Program-made: the position numbers and the translations under genes
From: an uncultured Clostridia bacterium
Lineage (GTDB): Bacteria; Bacillota; Clostridia; Oscillospirales; Oscillospiraceae
Direction of reading: 5' to 3'
NCBI GenBank assembly: GCA_945875335.1
Contig: CAMCKD010000001.1
Span: 62,001 to 126,000, forward strand
DNA length: 64,000 nt
Notes under the pieces: model-generated
Told to the model about the DNA's origin: nothing
Database searches by the model: none
What the model saw: the letters and a program-made list of their open reading frames with translations, nothing else
Shown here: piece after piece, positions 40,971 through 50,425 of the stretch
Position numbering within the stretch: position 1 is the stretch's first letter
Layout of the letters: every line of letters starts with the position of its first letter

Positions 40971-42614
40971 ATGGATTATCAAAAACTGGCTGAGCTGCTT
41001 TTTCCCAACGTCACCATGACGCCGGAGGAGCTGGAAGCAAAATATCCCCCACGGAATGTACCCGAGGGTGCCGTCATTACCCGCATGGCTCCCTCCCCCA
41101 CCGGCTTTGTCCACCTGGGTAACCTGGTGCAGGGCCTGACCTCCGAGCGTATGGCCCATCAGAGCGGCGGTGTGCTGTTCCTGCGGGTTGAGGATACCGA
41201 TGCCAAGCGGGAGGTTCCCGGGGCTGTGGAGGTGCTGATTGACACCTTGAAGCACTATGGCATCCAGTTTGACGAGGGCGCCACCATGGATGGCGACAAG
41301 GGAGAATACGGCCCCTACCGCCAGCGGCAGCGGGCGGACATCTACCATGTGTACGCCAAAAAACTGGTGCAGCAGGGCATGGCCTATCCCTGCTTCTGCA
41401 CTGAAGAGGAACTGGCCGCCATGCGGGAAAAGCAGGAAGCCGCCAAGGAAACCACCGGCTACTATGGTCAATATGCCATCTGGCGTGACCGTTCTCTGGA
41501 GGACATCAAAGCCCAGCTGGATGCTGGAATGAGCTGGGTGCTGCGCTTCCGCTCCACGGGAGATGTGTCCAATCAGTTTAAGTTTAACGATTTGGTAAAG
41601 GGAGAACTGACGGTCACGGAGAATAACATTGACCAGGTGCTTCTGAAATCCGACGGAATCCCCACCTATCACTTTGCCCACGCGGTGGACGACCACCTGA
41701 TGCGCACCACCCATGTGGTGCGGGGCGATGAATGGCTGCCCAGTCTCCCCTTCCACATTCAGCTGTTCAAGGCCCTGGGCTTCAAGCTGCCCAAGTATGT
41801 CCACATCGGGCCGCTGATGAAGATGGATGGCAATTCCAAGAGAAAGCTCTCCAAGCGGAAGGACCCGGAGCTGGCTCTGACCTACTATAAAAAAGAAGGC
41901 TTCCCGGTGCAGGCAGTGTATGAATACATCATGACACTGCTGAACTCCAACTACGAGGACTGGCGGCGGGCCAATCCCAACGCTCCTGCTGCCGATTTCA
42001 AATTCAGCCCCAAAAAGCTGAACCCGGCGGGCAATCTCTTCGACTATGCCAAGCTCTGCGACGTGTCCAAGAATGAAATCGCCAAGATGGATGCCCAGCA
42101 GGTTTACTCCCTTTTGTTGGAGTGGGCCAAAGAGTTTGACCCGGAATTCGGCAGCAAGCTGGAAGCAGACCCCGACTTCGCCATCAGGATTCTCGCCATC
42201 GGAAGAGGCGGCAAGAAGCCCCGCAAGGACATTGCCACCTGGGCAGAAGCCAAGCCCTATATGGGGTTCTTCTACGACGAATATCTGGAAGCGCCCTGCT
42301 TTGATGAAAAATTCGACAAGACTGTCATCCGCAGCGCTCTGACCAAATTCCTGGAGCGGTTCAACTTCCAGGATGATTCCAACACCTGGTTCGACAAAGT
42401 GAAAGCCATCACCACAGAGCTGGGCTTCACCACCGACATGAAGGCATACAAGGCTGACCCAACCGCCTTCCCCGGAACGGTGGCAGATGTTTCCACCTTC
42501 CTGCGCCTGGCCGTCACCGGGAAAACCAATTCCCCCGACCTGTACACCGTGATGCAGATTTTGGGCTACGACGCCACGGTTGCCCGCATTCAAAAGGCGA
42601 TCACCCTGCTGTGA
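40971..42614 (+). CDS. gltX: Glutamyl-tRNA synthetase
   Basis: 547-residue class I synthetase charging tRNA-Glu. HIGH region APSPTGFVHLGNLVQG at about residues 42-57 and KMSKS equivalent RKLSKRKDPE. ATG 40971 has GAGG eight bases upstream; earlier in-frame ATGs fall on the promoter. The length exceeds the common bacterial 480-500 residues, with extra sequence in the C-terminal anticodon-binding part. A strong terminator follows. Confidence 0.96.
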   Translation: MDYQKLAELLFPNVTMTPEELEAKYPPRNVPEGAVITRMAPSPTGFVHLGNLVQGLTSERMAHQSGGVLFLRVEDTDAKREVPGAVEVLIDTLKHYGIQFDEGATMDGDKGEYGPYRQRQRADIYHVYAKKLVQQGMAYPCFCTEEELAAMREKQEAAKETTGYYGQYAIWRDRSLEDIKAQLDAGMSWVLRFRSTGDVSNQFKFNDLVKGELTVTENNIDQVLLKSDGIPTYHFAHAVDDHLMRTTHVVRGDEWLPSLPFHIQLFKALGFKLPKYVHIGPLMKMDGNSKRKLSKRKDPELALTYYKKEGFPVQAVYEYIMTLLNSNYEDWRRANPNAPAADFKFSPKKLNPAGNLFDYAKLCDVSKNEIAKMDAQQVYSLLLEWAKEFDPEFGSKLEADPDFAIRILAIGRGGKKPRKDIATWAEAKPYMGFFYDEYLEAPCFDEKFDKTVIRSALTKFLERFNFQDDSNTWFDKVKAITTELGFTTDMKAYKADPTAFPGTVADVSTFLRLAVTGKTNSPDLYTVMQILGYDATVARIQKAITLL

Positions 42615-42623
42615 TTTTCTCCC

Positions 42624-42653
42624 ACCGGCTTCCAGAAATGGAGGCCGGTTTTC
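42624..42653 (+). terminator. Intrinsic terminator of gltX
   Basis: Arms ACCGGCTTCCA and TGGAGGCCGGT with a GAAA loop, followed by TTTTCTG. Confidence 0.9.
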
Positions 42654-42717
42654 TGTTCTTTACAGAATTACTCCTTTATGGTATGATTCTAGGAGCAAAA
42701 GCAAGGGAGAGAATCCA

Positions 42718-44628
42718 ATGTACGCAGAATACAGTTCCGAAGAATTTGAGAAGAAATACACCTATCACGGCAAGGATTTAGGGGCCATTTGGAGCCCGGA
42801 GAAAACCGATTTCCGCCTCTGGGCACCTACGGCGCAAAACGTGCAGATTTGTTTTTACCACTCCGGCACGGCGGGAGAAAATGACCTGATTCGCAGACTT
42901 TCCATGACACCCGATCAGCAAGGTACCTGGATTGCCACTGCCGAGGGGGATTTGAACGGAATTTACTACAATTATCTTGTGGATGTGAACGGAAGCACCG
43001 TGGAAGCCTGCGACCCCTATGCCGTCGCTGTGGGTGTCAACGGAAACCGCGCCATGGTTTGCAACCTGAAATCCACCGACCCGGAAGGCTGGGAGCAGGA
43101 TCGTCCCCCGGTGATTTCTGATAACTACACAGATTATGTGATTTATGAGCTTCACGTCCGGGACTTATCCTCCCTGGCTTCCTCCGGCATCACCAATCGC
43201 GGAAAGTTCCTGGGTCTCGCAGAGACTGGAACATCACTAAAATCCGGGGAGCCCACCGGCCTTTCCCACATCAAGGAGCTTGGCGTCACCCACATTCACC
43301 TGCTGCCCGTGTTTGACTATGGCTCTGTGGATGAAGCGCACCCTGGAAAGGAATACAACTGGGGCTATGACCCGGTGAACTTCAATGTGCCGGAGGGGTC
43401 CTACTCTACCGATCCCTTTGATGGCTTCACCAGAGTCCGGGAGATGAAGCAGATGGTTCACACCCTGCACCAGAACGGCCTGGGAGTCATCCTGGACGTG
43501 GTTTACAACCATGTGTATCACACCTTTGAATTCTCCATGAATCAGATCGTGCCCGGCTATTTCAGTCGGGAAAACGGCGACGGCGTTCTTTCCAATGGCT
43601 CCTGCTGCGGCAACGACACCGCCTCTGAGCGGGCTATGGTTCGCAAATACATTGTAGACTCTGTTAACTACTGGGCGGATGAATACAATGTGGATGGTTT
43701 TCGATTTGACCTGGTGGGCCTTCTGGACGTGGAAACGATTCAACAGATCATCTCAACCGTTCGGGAAAAGCACCCCCATGTGATGTTCTATGGAGAGGGC
43801 TGGAATCTGACCACCCAGGTCACCAAGCCCGATACTGCTCTAGCCGTTCAGCAAAACGCCTGGATGCTGCCGGAATTTGCATTCTTCAACGACACCATCC
43901 GGGACACCATTCGGGGGTCTGTTTTTGATTACCATCTGCCGGGCTATGTTTCCGATGGCTGGGTTTCCAAAGAACACCTGCTCAGATGCTTCCAGGGGCG
44001 GATGGATTGGAGCTGTAAGCCCAACCAGATTGTGAACTATGTCTCCTGCCACGACAACCACACCCTCCACGATCGGATCGCCGAAGCGCTGCCCCAGGCT
44101 AAGGAAGAGGAACTTGCCCGCCGGAGCCGCCTGGCTGCTGCCTTTACCCTGCTGAGCACCGGCATTCCCTTCTTCCAGGCCGGAGAGGAAATGCTGCGCA
44201 CCAAAAAAAGCAGCACGGGGAAATATGTGGGCAACAGCTACCGCTCCTGCGACCGCATCAATGGAATCAAATGGAACCGGCTGAAGGAGGCGGAGGTGAA
44301 GAAAACCGTCCGCTACTACCAGGGGCTGCTCCGGCTTCGGAAAAAGCACTCCCTTTTCCGCATGGCGGATGCCGACCAGGTGAGCCGCTGCATCACGCTG
44401 ATGAAGGACACGCCGGAGGAACTTGCAGTTTTTAAGCTGCAGAATGAATTTGAGACCATTCTCGTTGCTTTTAACCCCAGCACCCATCCTGTTCCTTTTT
44501 CCCTTCCAGAGGGAAAATGGCAGGTTTTTGTGGAACGTGACCGGGCAGATGACAGTGTTTTATATGAAATATCCGGCGAAGCAGAAATTGCTGCTATTTC
44601 CGCGTTTGTTGCGATTTTGATGAAATAA
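42718..44628 (+). CDS. pulA: Type I pullulanase (GH13)
   Basis: 636-residue intracellular debranching enzyme cleaving alpha-1,6 links in glycogen or starch dextrins. An N-terminal CBM48-like domain (FRLWAPTAQNVQICFY) precedes the GH13 barrel. The pullulanase signature YNWGYDP is present, with catalytic nucleophile in DGFRFDLVG, acid/base Glu in MFYGEGWNL, and the third Asp in SCHDNHTLHD. No signal peptide. ATG 42718 has GGGAG upstream. Monocistronic between two terminator/promoter regions. Confidence 0.94.
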   Translation: MYAEYSSEEFEKKYTYHGKDLGAIWSPEKTDFRLWAPTAQNVQICFYHSGTAGENDLIRRLSMTPDQQGTWIATAEGDLNGIYYNYLVDVNGSTVEACDPYAVAVGVNGNRAMVCNLKSTDPEGWEQDRPPVISDNYTDYVIYELHVRDLSSLASSGITNRGKFLGLAETGTSLKSGEPTGLSHIKELGVTHIHLLPVFDYGSVDEAHPGKEYNWGYDPVNFNVPEGSYSTDPFDGFTRVREMKQMVHTLHQNGLGVILDVVYNHVYHTFEFSMNQIVPGYFSRENGDGVLSNGSCCGNDTASERAMVRKYIVDSVNYWADEYNVDGFRFDLVGLLDVETIQQIISTVREKHPHVMFYGEGWNLTTQVTKPDTALAVQQNAWMLPEFAFFNDTIRDTIRGSVFDYHLPGYVSDGWVSKEHLLRCFQGRMDWSCKPNQIVNYVSCHDNHTLHDRIAEALPQAKEEELARRSRLAAAFTLLSTGIPFFQAGEEMLRTKKSSTGKYVGNSYRSCDRINGIKWNRLKEAEVKKTVRYYQGLLRLRKKHSLFRMADADQVSRCITLMKDTPEELAVFKLQNEFETILVAFNPSTHPVPFSLPEGKWQVFVERDRADDSVLYEISGEAEIAAISAFVAILMK

Positions 44629-44672
44629 ACAGCATCCATCCCGGCAGCCTCACCAATCTGCCAGCTTTGCAG

Positions 44673-44701
44673 TTGACTTTTTCGGTAAAAGTGACTATAA
44701 T
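44673..44701 (+). promoter_or_regulatory. Sigma-A promoter of cytidylate-kinase-like gene
   Basis: TTGACT (44673-44678), 17-base spacer, TATAAT (44696-44701). Confidence 0.88.
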
Positions 44702-44732
44702 ATAAGTAACCACTCAGCAAGGAGGCAATATT

Positions 44733-45338
44733 ATGGAAAAAAGAATCATCACTATCAGCAGAGAATACGGTGCCGGCGGATTGCCGGTGGGCCGCATGAT
44801 TGCCGAAAAACTGGGTATTCCCTTCTATGACAAGAAGCTGGTAGAGCATGTGGCGGAGGAATCCGGCTTTGCTCCAAAATTCATCGAAGAGCACGGAGAG
44901 CACTCTCCCAGCGGCAGCGTGTTTTCCTATGCCTTTGCGCCCCAGGGTGTTCCCGGCGTTATGAACGGCCTGTCCACCTCTGATTATCTGTGGAATGTAC
45001 AGTGTAATGTGATTCTGCAGCTGGCGGAGAAGGGTCCCTGCGTCATCGTCGGACGGAACGCGGATTACATTCTGAAGGACCGCAAGGATGTTCTGAATGT
45101 TTTCCTTCATGCGGATATCCCCTCCCGGGTTGCAAGAGTCTTGGAAGCCAATCCCGACGAAAAGAATCCCGAGGGCCGCATTGCCGCCCGGGATAAGCGC
45201 CGCCGCCTGAACTATCAGCACTACACCGGCCGCACCTGGGGTATGTCCCAGAATTATCACATCTGCCTGGACACCACCACCCTGGGCTATGAGCAGTGCG
45301 CCGAGATCATCCTGAACGCCGTAAAGAACAGCAAGTAA
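44733..45338 (+). CDS. Cytidylate kinase-like family protein
   Basis: 201-residue protein of the Cytidylate_kin2 family, which resembles CMP kinase but is not the essential Cmk. The opening ITISREYGAGGLPVGRMIAE holds the altered phosphate-binding loop normal for this family; the RNADYILKDRKD segment follows. Substrate is unproven, with a nucleotide or nucleoside kinase role likely. AAGGAGG precedes the ATG. Single gene with own promoter and terminator. Confidence 0.88.
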   Translation: MEKRIITISREYGAGGLPVGRMIAEKLGIPFYDKKLVEHVAEESGFAPKFIEEHGEHSPSGSVFSYAFAPQGVPGVMNGLSTSDYLWNVQCNVILQLAEKGPCVIVGRNADYILKDRKDVLNVFLHADIPSRVARVLEANPDEKNPEGRIAARDKRRRLNYQHYTGRTWGMSQNYHICLDTTTLGYEQCAEIILNAVKNSK

Positions 45339-45357
45339 ACCGTCCATAAATACAGCC

Positions 45358-45400
45358 GCCCACAGCAGACTTGTTCCTGCTGTGGGCAGTAAATTTTTTA
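45358..45400. terminator. Intrinsic terminator between convergent genes
   Basis: Arms GCCCACAGCAG (45358-45368) and CTGCTGTGGGC (45377-45387) followed by AGTAAATTTTTTA; serves the kinase-like gene and possibly DUF4317. Confidence 0.9.
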
Positions 45401-46561
45401 TGGGATCATTGCGGCCTGGTTTTCTGTTTCCTTCTGGAAATGAATGCTGACGCCGTTGACCTCCACATCCTCGTCGGCATTGATCATAATGTATTTCACG
45501 CCGCCGATGACCCGGGTTTCCACCAGGTCAGTGCGGGTGGGGTCAATTTTGATGGCAATGTCCGGGGTATGGATTTCAAAATGCTTGCTGTCAATGATGT
45601 TTTTCGGATGAAGCTCTGCCTCAAAGCCAAAGGCTTCATCATACTGAATGCTGAACTTCGCCACGCTCTCCTCGGAAACGCCGCAGGAGGCCAGCACATC
45701 GGTAAGCACCCCTTTGTCGATCAGCAGCGGGTCGGGCACCTTGCTCTCCTTGTGGAGCTCCATGCGCTCGCAGAGCTGCTCATGAACCGTCTGCACCACA
45801 TCCAGATTGCATTCCTCCCCCAAGGCAGTGGTCAGCAGGGCCTCAAAGCACTTTTTCTGCTCCGCAGCGGGCTTGGGAATGGGGGTATTGAACACCGCCT
45901 CAATGAGGGCATCCTGGTTTTCCTTGGTGTTGTGGGTATAGTAGAGGGCGTTATAGATGTTGGTGGAACGGTTGTCAAAGGCCGGAAACAGGAAGCCCAG
46001 CTCCGGGGCAGACACCGGCTGGTTCATGGCACCGTCGTGGAAGGTCTTTTCCTCCGGCACATAATGGAGATTGGGCTTGGTCTGCTTCACCGGGCAGACA
46101 GCACAGAGAAGATAAGTAAAGGTCTCGTCTGCGGAGTCATTTTGCAGGGAATCATCCTTGCTCTTAAAAGGCACATCGTAGGAATCGCAGCCCAGCAGAA
46201 TCAGGTAGTTCCCCTCCAGCACCAGATTATCAATGATTTTCTTGTACAGCGTCATCCGAAGCTCTTCGTCCTGAAGCTTGGTTTCCCGCAGCTTCATCAG
46301 CAGCTCGTGCTCCGGGCTCCCGGCCACCTGGCTGGTTTTGAAGGTCAGGTCGATGAGATTTTTCCCCACAGAGCCGGACAGGGCTTTTCGGAGAATTGCA
46401 AAATACTTGTCCGCCTCATTTTCGGACATGATGCCGGTGCTGGCCCGGTATTCAGCAATGATCTCCTTATTGTCATTGACAAAGCAGCCATAGATGGCGG
46501 TCATATTGCTGCGATCCCGACGCAGGTGGCGTCGAATCTCGCCGATTTCTTTTTCATTCAT
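45398..46561 (-). CDS. DUF4317 family protein
   Basis: 387-residue cytoplasmic protein of DUF4317, common in Clostridia and without known function. The N-terminus MNEKEIGEIRRHLRRDRSNM is typical, and the body is hydrophilic and acidic with no membrane span. GAGG lies nine bases before the ATG. Monocistronic, next to the AT-rich island. Confidence 0.9.
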   Translation of the reverse strand: MNEKEIGEIRRHLRRDRSNMTAIYGCFVNDNKEIIAEYRASTGIMSENEADKYFAILRKALSGSVGKNLIDLTFKTSQVAGSPEHELLMKLRETKLQDEELRMTLYKKIIDNLVLEGNYLILLGCDSYDVPFKSKDDSLQNDSADETFTYLLCAVCPVKQTKPNLHYVPEEKTFHDGAMNQPVSAPELGFLFPAFDNRSTNIYNALYYTHNTKENQDALIEAVFNTPIPKPAAEQKKCFEALLTTALGEECNLDVVQTVHEQLCERMELHKESKVPDPLLIDKGVLTDVLASCGVSEESVAKFSIQYDEAFGFEAELHPKNIIDSKHFEIHTPDIAIKIDPTRTDLVETRVIGGVKYIMINADEDVEVNGVSIHFQKETENQAAMIP

Positions 46562-46876
46562 TGTGTCATACCTCTTGATTATAAAAATGCTTCCTGATTA
46601 TAGCACATCTGTTTCAAAAAAGCCAGAAGAAAATCAGCCCCGCAGAAGGGGCGGCGTTCATAAGACAGTTAACAGACACAGTAGTTTGTACTGCTGTGTC
46701 TGTTCTTGTATTTCATCAGGTTATGTGATAAAATAAAACAAAACAGATCTACAAATCGGAATTTATCAAATACAATTCCTCTCCCAACCGATGGTTGAGT
46801 TTGATAATTCTACTTACAGTTTGTGTACAAGAACTGATAAAGGCTGTAAAATCTAGCATGAAAGGAGAATATTGCA
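46562..46876. other. Intergenic region with two hairpins at an AT-rich boundary
   Basis: No gene seen in these 315 bases. A hairpin with arms AACAGACACAGtAG and CTgCTGTGTCTGTT spans 46671-46704. Further on, TATCAAA (46764-46770) and TTTGATA (46800-46806) enclose CAACC-gat-GGTTG (46785-46797), a nested palindrome 70 bases before the XRE gene that could be an operator or leader structure. Composition turns AT-rich from about 46700. Confidence 0.5.
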
Positions 46877-47707
46877 ATGAATCAAATTGATACAGGAAAG
46901 TTTATTTCTAGTTGCAGAAAAGAAAAAGGTCTGACACAAGCACAATTGGCGGAAAAGTTAAACATTACCGACAGAGCTGTTTCCAAATGGGAGACAGGAA
47001 AATGTATGCCTGATTCATCCATCATGTTAGAACTTTGCAATATCTTAGACGTTACGGTCAATGAATTACTAAGTGGGGAGAGAATAGAAACGAATAATTA
47101 CGAAGAAAAAGTTGTCGAAAATCTCATTGAATTGAAACGAAAAGATGAGAATAATATGAAGAAGAATACTATAATATCGATAGTATATACAATTACCATG
47201 GTTATTGGTATTCTAGTATGTTGTATATGTGATATTGCTATTTCGGGAACACTGACATGGTCACTTATCTCCCTTAGTTCTATTTTGGTTACATGGATAG
47301 CATCTTTTCCTGTTATTTTGCTGGGGAAAAAAGGTGTTTTGGTAGCGATGGTTGCCATTAGCATTTTCATTTTACCATATATGTACATTTTAAGTATTTT
47401 GATAAAAGTCAATGAGGTATTTTGCATTGGTGCGACTATGTCAATTATTACACTGGTTTTACTGTGGATAATTTATATTCTGTATTATCGACTTAAGGAA
47501 CGAAAACTTTTGGCAACAGGAATCACATTTTTGATTGCCATTCCATTTACACTTTTGATAAACATTACATTATCAAAAATAATTGGCGAACCCGTGATTG
47601 ATGGTTGGGATATATTGTCTGTATTTATTCTGTTGATAATAGCTGTTGCTTTTTTCATTGGAGATTATGCGCGAAAAAAGGTATGTAAGATAAACTATTA
47701 TCCTTAG
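46877..47707 (+). CDS. XRE-family regulator with membrane domain, AT-rich
   Basis: 276-residue protein. An N-terminal HTH_3 domain at residues 7-65 (LTQAQLAEKLNITDRAVSKW) is followed by a linker and about six membrane spans from residue 95 to the end. Such regulators are common in Firmicutes and often tied to bacteriocin, stress or mobile DNA. The gene is much more AT-rich than its neighbours, with Ile, Asn and Lys codons dominating, which suggests acquisition. AAAGGAG precedes the ATG. Signal unknown. Confidence 0.85.
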   Translation: MNQIDTGKFISSCRKEKGLTQAQLAEKLNITDRAVSKWETGKCMPDSSIMLELCNILDVTVNELLSGERIETNNYEEKVVENLIELKRKDENNMKKNTIISIVYTITMVIGILVCCICDIAISGTLTWSLISLSSILVTWIASFPVILLGKKGVLVAMVAISIFILPYMYILSILIKVNEVFCIGATMSIITLVLLWIIYILYYRLKERKLLATGITFLIAIPFTLLINITLSKIIGEPVIDGWDILSVFILLIIAVAFFIGDYARKKVCKINYYP

Positions 47708-47744
47708 TCACTTGGAAATTCCAGTTTGTCAAACAGGCACAAGT

Positions 47745-47834
47745 GCGCACTTCTATACGGGGCAATCCCGTATGTGCGTTTTACGTTACGGCGTTTCGTA
47801 CAAGGGACTGAATCCCTTGCGCCGCGAAAACGGC
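47745..47834. other. Cluster of three small hairpins
   Basis: CGCACttctATACGGG with CCCGTATGTGCG (47746-47778), then CAAGGGA/TCCCTTG (47801-47819), then GCCG/CGGC (47821-47834). The first is followed by TTTTAC and may terminate the XRE gene. Origin unclear; the density of short stems is unusual for the window. Confidence 0.5.
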
Positions 47835-47847
47835 TATCCTTTTATGG

Positions 47848-47883
47848 CAAAAAGGCGTGACCACGAAATGGTCGCGCCTTTTG
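47848..47883. terminator. Bidirectional intrinsic terminator
   Basis: AAAAGGCG-t-GACCA and TGGTC-GCGCCTTTT arms with a CGAAA loop, before the convergent pgsA. Confidence 0.88.
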
Positions 47884-47930
47884 CTATTTAACTGTCTTAC
47901 GAATACCGCCCCAATGCAGGGCTGGTTTTG

Positions 47931-48461
47931 TTATTCCCAAAGACATTTCCAGTTTTGCACAAAGTACTCCACACCGGAGTAGACCGTTGTGAGGATGATG
48001 ACGGCTGTGACCAATCCAATCAGGAAGGAGCTCTGAGGAAATACCATCAAAACGCACAGCCCCACCATGGTGCTGGCGGTCTTCACCTTCCCGCTCCAAC
48101 CGGCGGCAATCACCGTTCCCTTTCCCACAGCCACCAGCCGCAGGCCGGTGACGGCAAACTCTCTGGTGAGGACGATCATCAGCGCCCAGGCGGGAAAACG
48201 GCCCCACTCGCAGAACATGGTCATCACCGCAATGGTGAGCAGCTTATCTGCCAGAGGGTCCAGGAATTTGCCGAAATCACTGACCTGATTGCACTTTCTG
48301 GCAATCTGGCCGTCGATGTAGTCCGTCACGCTGGCCAGGATGAACAGGAACAGAGAAATACCCATCCACAGCCCTGACACGCCCTTGCTCAGATACATTG
48401 CAATCATCAGAACAGGAATCAAAAAGACCCGCACCAGGGTAATTTTGCTTGCAGTTGTCAC
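47931..48461 (-). CDS. pgsA: CDP-diacylglycerol-glycerol-3-phosphate 3-phosphatidyltransferase
   Basis: 176-residue membrane enzyme forming phosphatidylglycerol phosphate. The CDP-alcohol transferase signature is intact in DYIDGQIARKC...GKFLDPLADK at about residues 48-72, with hydrophobic spans around it. It overlaps the rimO stop by four bases, an arrangement (rimO-pgsA) common in Firmicutes, and supports this copy as the housekeeping PgsA. Confidence 0.95.
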   Translation of the reverse strand: MTTASKITLVRVFLIPVLMIAMYLSKGVSGLWMGISLFLFILASVTDYIDGQIARKCNQVSDFGKFLDPLADKLLTIAVMTMFCEWGRFPAWALMIVLTREFAVTGLRLVAVGKGTVIAAGWSGKVKTASTMVGLCVLMVFPQSSFLIGLVTAVIILTTVYSGVEYFVQNWKCLWE

Positions 48462-49795
48462 GGTGAATCCTCCTCTGCCAAATAGCCCAACAGGTCGCCG
48501 TCCTGGGTTCCTTCAATGTAGACCTGCACAAAGTCCCCCTCCCGCAGGGGTTCCTGGGCGGCAATCCAGACCCGGCCGTCAATCTCAGGAGAGTCAGCAT
48601 AGGTGCGGCCATAGAACTGCTCGTATTCCTGGTCGAAGCCATCCACCAGCACCTCCAGGGTTTTTCCGATCATGGAAGCATTGTATTCGTCCATGATCTG
48701 CGACTGCAGCAGCTCCACGCTCTGGGCTCGCTCCATGGCAACATCCTCATCCACGTGCTCCATCTCGGCGGCCTTGGTGCCCTCCTCCGGCGAGAAGGGA
48801 AAGGCTCCCACACGTTCCAGCCGCAGCTCCCGGAGGAAATCCATCAGCTCCTGGAACTCCGCCTCTCCCTCTCCGGGAAGGCCGGTGATCAGGCTGGTTC
48901 GAATCACCAGACCGGGGATGCCCTCCCGCAGCTTATGGAACAGCTCCCGCAGGAACGCACCGTTCCCCCGGCGATTCATCAGCTCCAGAATATGGTCATT
49001 GCAGTGCTGAATGGGGATATCCAGATATTTCACGATCTTGGGTTCCTCCGCCATGACCCGGATGAATTCGTCGTCGATTTCATCGGGATAGACGTAGTGG
49101 ACGCGAATCCAGTGAATTCCATCGATTTTTGCAAGCTGCCGAAGCAGCTCCGGCAGCAAACGCTTGTGGCCGGGCAAATCCGTGCCATAGCGGCTGGTGT
49201 CCTGGGCCACCACGATCAATTCCTTCGCGCCGGAGGCGGCCAGCATTCTGGCTTCGTAAAGCACATCGTCCATCTGGCGGCTGCGGTATTTGCCCCGCAG
49301 GGAGGGAATCACGCAGTAGGAGCAGCGGTTGTCGCAGCCCTCCGCGATTTTGATGTAGGCATAGTGCTCCGGGGTGGTGAGGATGCGCCAGGACTCCTGC
49401 TCCGGCGCATCGATGGAGTCAAACTGAGAAACCGTTTTCTCTTCCAGCAGCGCCCCGATGGCGGGCACGATTTCTGTATAGCTGCCCGTGCCGAGAATGC
49501 CGTCCACCTCGGGCATTTCCCGGGTGATTTCCTCCTGATACCGCTGGGCAAGGCAGCCGGTGACCAGGATTTTACCGATTTTCCCCTCTGCCTTCAGAGC
49601 TCCGGCCATGAGAATATGGTCGATGGCCTCTGACTTGGCAGAGTCGATGAAGCCACAGGTGTTGATGACCACCACATCGCAGCCAACAATTTCGCCGCTG
49701 ACGGTGTAGCCCGCCTCCTGGACGCGATACATCATCCGTTCGCAGTCCACCTGGTTCTTGGCACAGCCCAGAGAAATAAAACCTATTACAGCCAT
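48458..49795 (-). CDS. rimO: Ribosomal protein S12 methylthiotransferase RimO
   Basis: 445-residue radical SAM methylthiotransferase modifying an Asp of ribosomal protein S12. N-terminal UPF0004 domain carries the cluster cysteines (GCAKNQVDCERM), the radical SAM CxxxCxxC is CDNRCSYC, and a C-terminal TRAM domain ends the protein. Full length. It begins one base after the recX stop and overlaps pgsA. Confidence 0.96.
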   Translation of the reverse strand: MAVIGFISLGCAKNQVDCERMMYRVQEAGYTVSGEIVGCDVVVINTCGFIDSAKSEAIDHILMAGALKAEGKIGKILVTGCLAQRYQEEITREMPEVDGILGTGSYTEIVPAIGALLEEKTVSQFDSIDAPEQESWRILTTPEHYAYIKIAEGCDNRCSYCVIPSLRGKYRSRQMDDVLYEARMLAASGAKELIVVAQDTSRYGTDLPGHKRLLPELLRQLAKIDGIHWIRVHYVYPDEIDDEFIRVMAEEPKIVKYLDIPIQHCNDHILELMNRRGNGAFLRELFHKLREGIPGLVIRTSLITGLPGEGEAEFQELMDFLRELRLERVGAFPFSPEEGTKAAEMEHVDEDVAMERAQSVELLQSQIMDEYNASMIGKTLEVLVDGFDQEYEQFYGRTYADSPEIDGRVWIAAQEPLREGDFVQVYIEGTQDGDLLGYLAEEDSP

Positions 49796-50425
49796 TTAGT
49801 CATCCTCCGAAAATTCATCGGTATCAAATGAGAGTGCGTTCAGCGCTTCCCGGATGGTGCGGTAGCTGTGGCCCTTGCGAAGGAGGGAATCCACAGCCCG
49901 CTTCACCGCCCGCTGATCCGATGGGTCGGTTATTCTTGATTGGAGAAAGGAAGTGATTTTTTCCGTCTGATCGGGATAATCAGCCAACGCAGCATCCCAG
50001 AGGGATTTGGGAATCCGCTTTTCATAGAGCACCTGCTTTGCCCTGGCCAGGCCATAGCCCTTGCTGATGCAGGAATGGACGATCTGCTCGGCGGTTTTTT
50101 GATCATCCAGCAGATTCAGCTCTTCCAGCCAGCGCACCGCCTGCTGGGCATCCGCCGGCTTCTCCCCTTTTTGAATCAGACGGCTTTCCAGCTCCTTCTT
50201 GGAGACATTGGTGGCAGATACGATCCGCACTGCCCGCATTTTGGCAGAGAGCTTCTCCGCCGCCGCAGTCATCGCCTCAAACTGCTCCGGCGACAGCTCC
50301 TTGCCGGGATAGAGGCCAAAATCCTCCACCGTCTGCCGGTAAAGCCGAAGAGTCCGTCCGTCATCGAGCAGGACAAAATAACGTCCCGCCCGGTCTGGGG
50401 TGGTTTTCAGCTGCTCAATCCTCAT
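49796..50425 (-). CDS. recX: Regulatory protein RecX
   Basis: About 209-residue RecX, a modulator of RecA filament stability. Typical repeated helices include [20 protein letters not shown] and [20 protein letters not shown]. The start is uncertain: ATG 50425 gives MRIEQLK, while ATG 50437 is four codons earlier; neither has a clear ribosome site because both lie inside the end of recA. Translational coupling with recA is likely. Confidence 0.92.
   Translation of the reverse strand: MRIEQLKTTPDRAGRYFVLLDDGRTLRLYRQTVEDFGLYPGKELSPEQFEAMTAAAEKLSAKMRAVRIVSATNVSKKELESRLIQKGEKPADAQQAVRWLEELNLLDDQKTAEQIVHSCISKGYGLARAKQVLYEKRIPKSLWDAALADYPDQTEKITSFLQSRITDPSDQRAVKRAVDSLLRKGHSYRTIREALNALSFDTDEFSEDD

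Noticed and set aside
40848..42593. Open frame of about 580 codons opposite gltX
   Set aside because: Overlaps a certain gene almost completely and has no recognisable domain.
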